Assembly: GCA_035544835.1 (NCBI GenBank)
Contig: DASZZV010000323.1
Location: forward strand, 1 to 5,101
DNA length: 5,101 bases
Direction: 5' to 3'
DNA from: DASZZV01 sp035544835
GTDB lineage: Bacteria; Acidobacteriota; Thermoanaerobaculia; Gp7-AA8
Shown here: in pieces, positions 4,985 through 5,101 of the stretch
Layout: each line of letters opens with the position of its first letter
Position numbering within the stretch: position 1 is the stretch's first letter
Program-made: the position numbers and the translations under genes
The notes under the pieces: model-generated
Told to the model about the DNA's origin: nothing
The model's database searches: none
Seen by the model: the letters and a program-made list of their open reading frames with translations, nothing else

Positions 4985-5101
4985 CGCAGCGAGGGATCTG
5001 GGCGGCGGCCCTTCCATCGTGGTGCTCGCAAACATTTTCGATGGCCAAGGGTCTAAGGCCCCCGCCCAGATCCCTCGCTGCGGCTCGGGATGACACCACT
5101 C
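4966..5101. repeat. Perfect 40-bp inverted repeat with 56-nt spacer
   Basis: The left arm (4966-5005, starting GAGTGGTGTCATCCCGAGCC) and the right arm (5062-5101) are exact reverse complements over all 40 positions, and the right arm reaches the window end, so the repeat may be longer. The spacer has its own inner pairing, CCATCG (5014-5019) with CGATGG (5039-5044), plus CCTT with AAGG, so the whole element can fold into one long hairpin. There is no transposase. It could be a MITE-like or REP/BIME-like non-coding element, or two copies of the GTCATCC repeat in opposite orientation. Confidence 0.85.

Larger units (their letters stand above)
4741..5101. other. Gene-free, repeat-rich region upstream of the FHA gene
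   Basis: I see no credible coding sequence here. The open frame continuing upstream of the FHA gene is translated repeat DNA (for example FSIFNFQFR from the heptamers) and has no domain character. The region holds an AATTGAA heptamer run, three TGTCATCC(T/C)GAGC copies and a large inverted repeat, described separately. The promoter of the FHA gene should lie in about 4741-4800, but I find no convincing -35/-10 pair there. Confidence 0.7.

Noticed and set aside
4741..5031. A 97-residue N-terminal extension of the FHA protein
   Set aside because: It is translated repeat and intergenic DNA; DUF4388 proteins start at about the GTG at 4740.

Overview
The window is a GC-rich (roughly 58-60 %, by eye) bacterial chromosomal segment in which every supported gene lies on the minus strand, so transcription runs from high to low coordinates. 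The gene types (DUF4388-FHA protein, membrane-anchored amidase, lipoprotein rhodanese) and the short intergenic repeats suit an environmental Gram-negative lineage such as Acidobacteriota, or possibly Gemmatimonadota or Myxococcota. That assignment is inference from gene style and is not proven by any marker gene.

Layout in transcription order. 5101-4741: gene-free and repeat-rich, with a perfect 40-bp inverted repeat at the window edge, three spaced copies of a TGTCATCC(T/C)GAGC element, and a run of AATTGAA heptamers. 4740-3496: a 414-aa protein with an N-terminal DUF4388/PatA-like domain and a C-terminal FHA domain. 3434-2865: a lipoprotein rhodanese whose reading frame is interrupted by TGA at 3032-3030. 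The rhodanese fold continues in frame for 54 codons after that TGA, the TGA sits where homologues carry Cys in a CxC motif, and a small hairpin follows at SECIS-like spacing. I read it as a selenoprotein that ordinary gene calling would truncate. 2845-2817: a strong intrinsic terminator. 2736-1705: a membrane-anchored N-acetylmuramoyl-L-alanine amidase (Amidase_3). 1700-666: an actin-family ATPase that most resembles MamK, the magnetosome filament protein, starting only 4 nt after the amidase stop. 656-576: a large inverted repeat built of GAATTGA-type heptamers. 542-1: the N-terminal 180 residues of an NAD(P)-dependent SDR/epimerase that runs off the window.

Two transcription units are suggested: FHA protein plus selenorhodanese, ended by the terminator; then amidase plus MamK-like filament protein, possibly ended or insulated by the heptamer hairpin. 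The second pair suggests a cytoskeletal filament linked to peptidoglycan remodelling. The main discoveries are the probable Sec-containing periplasmic rhodanese lipoprotein and the MamK-like actin beside a cell-wall amidase with no magnetosome genes in view.
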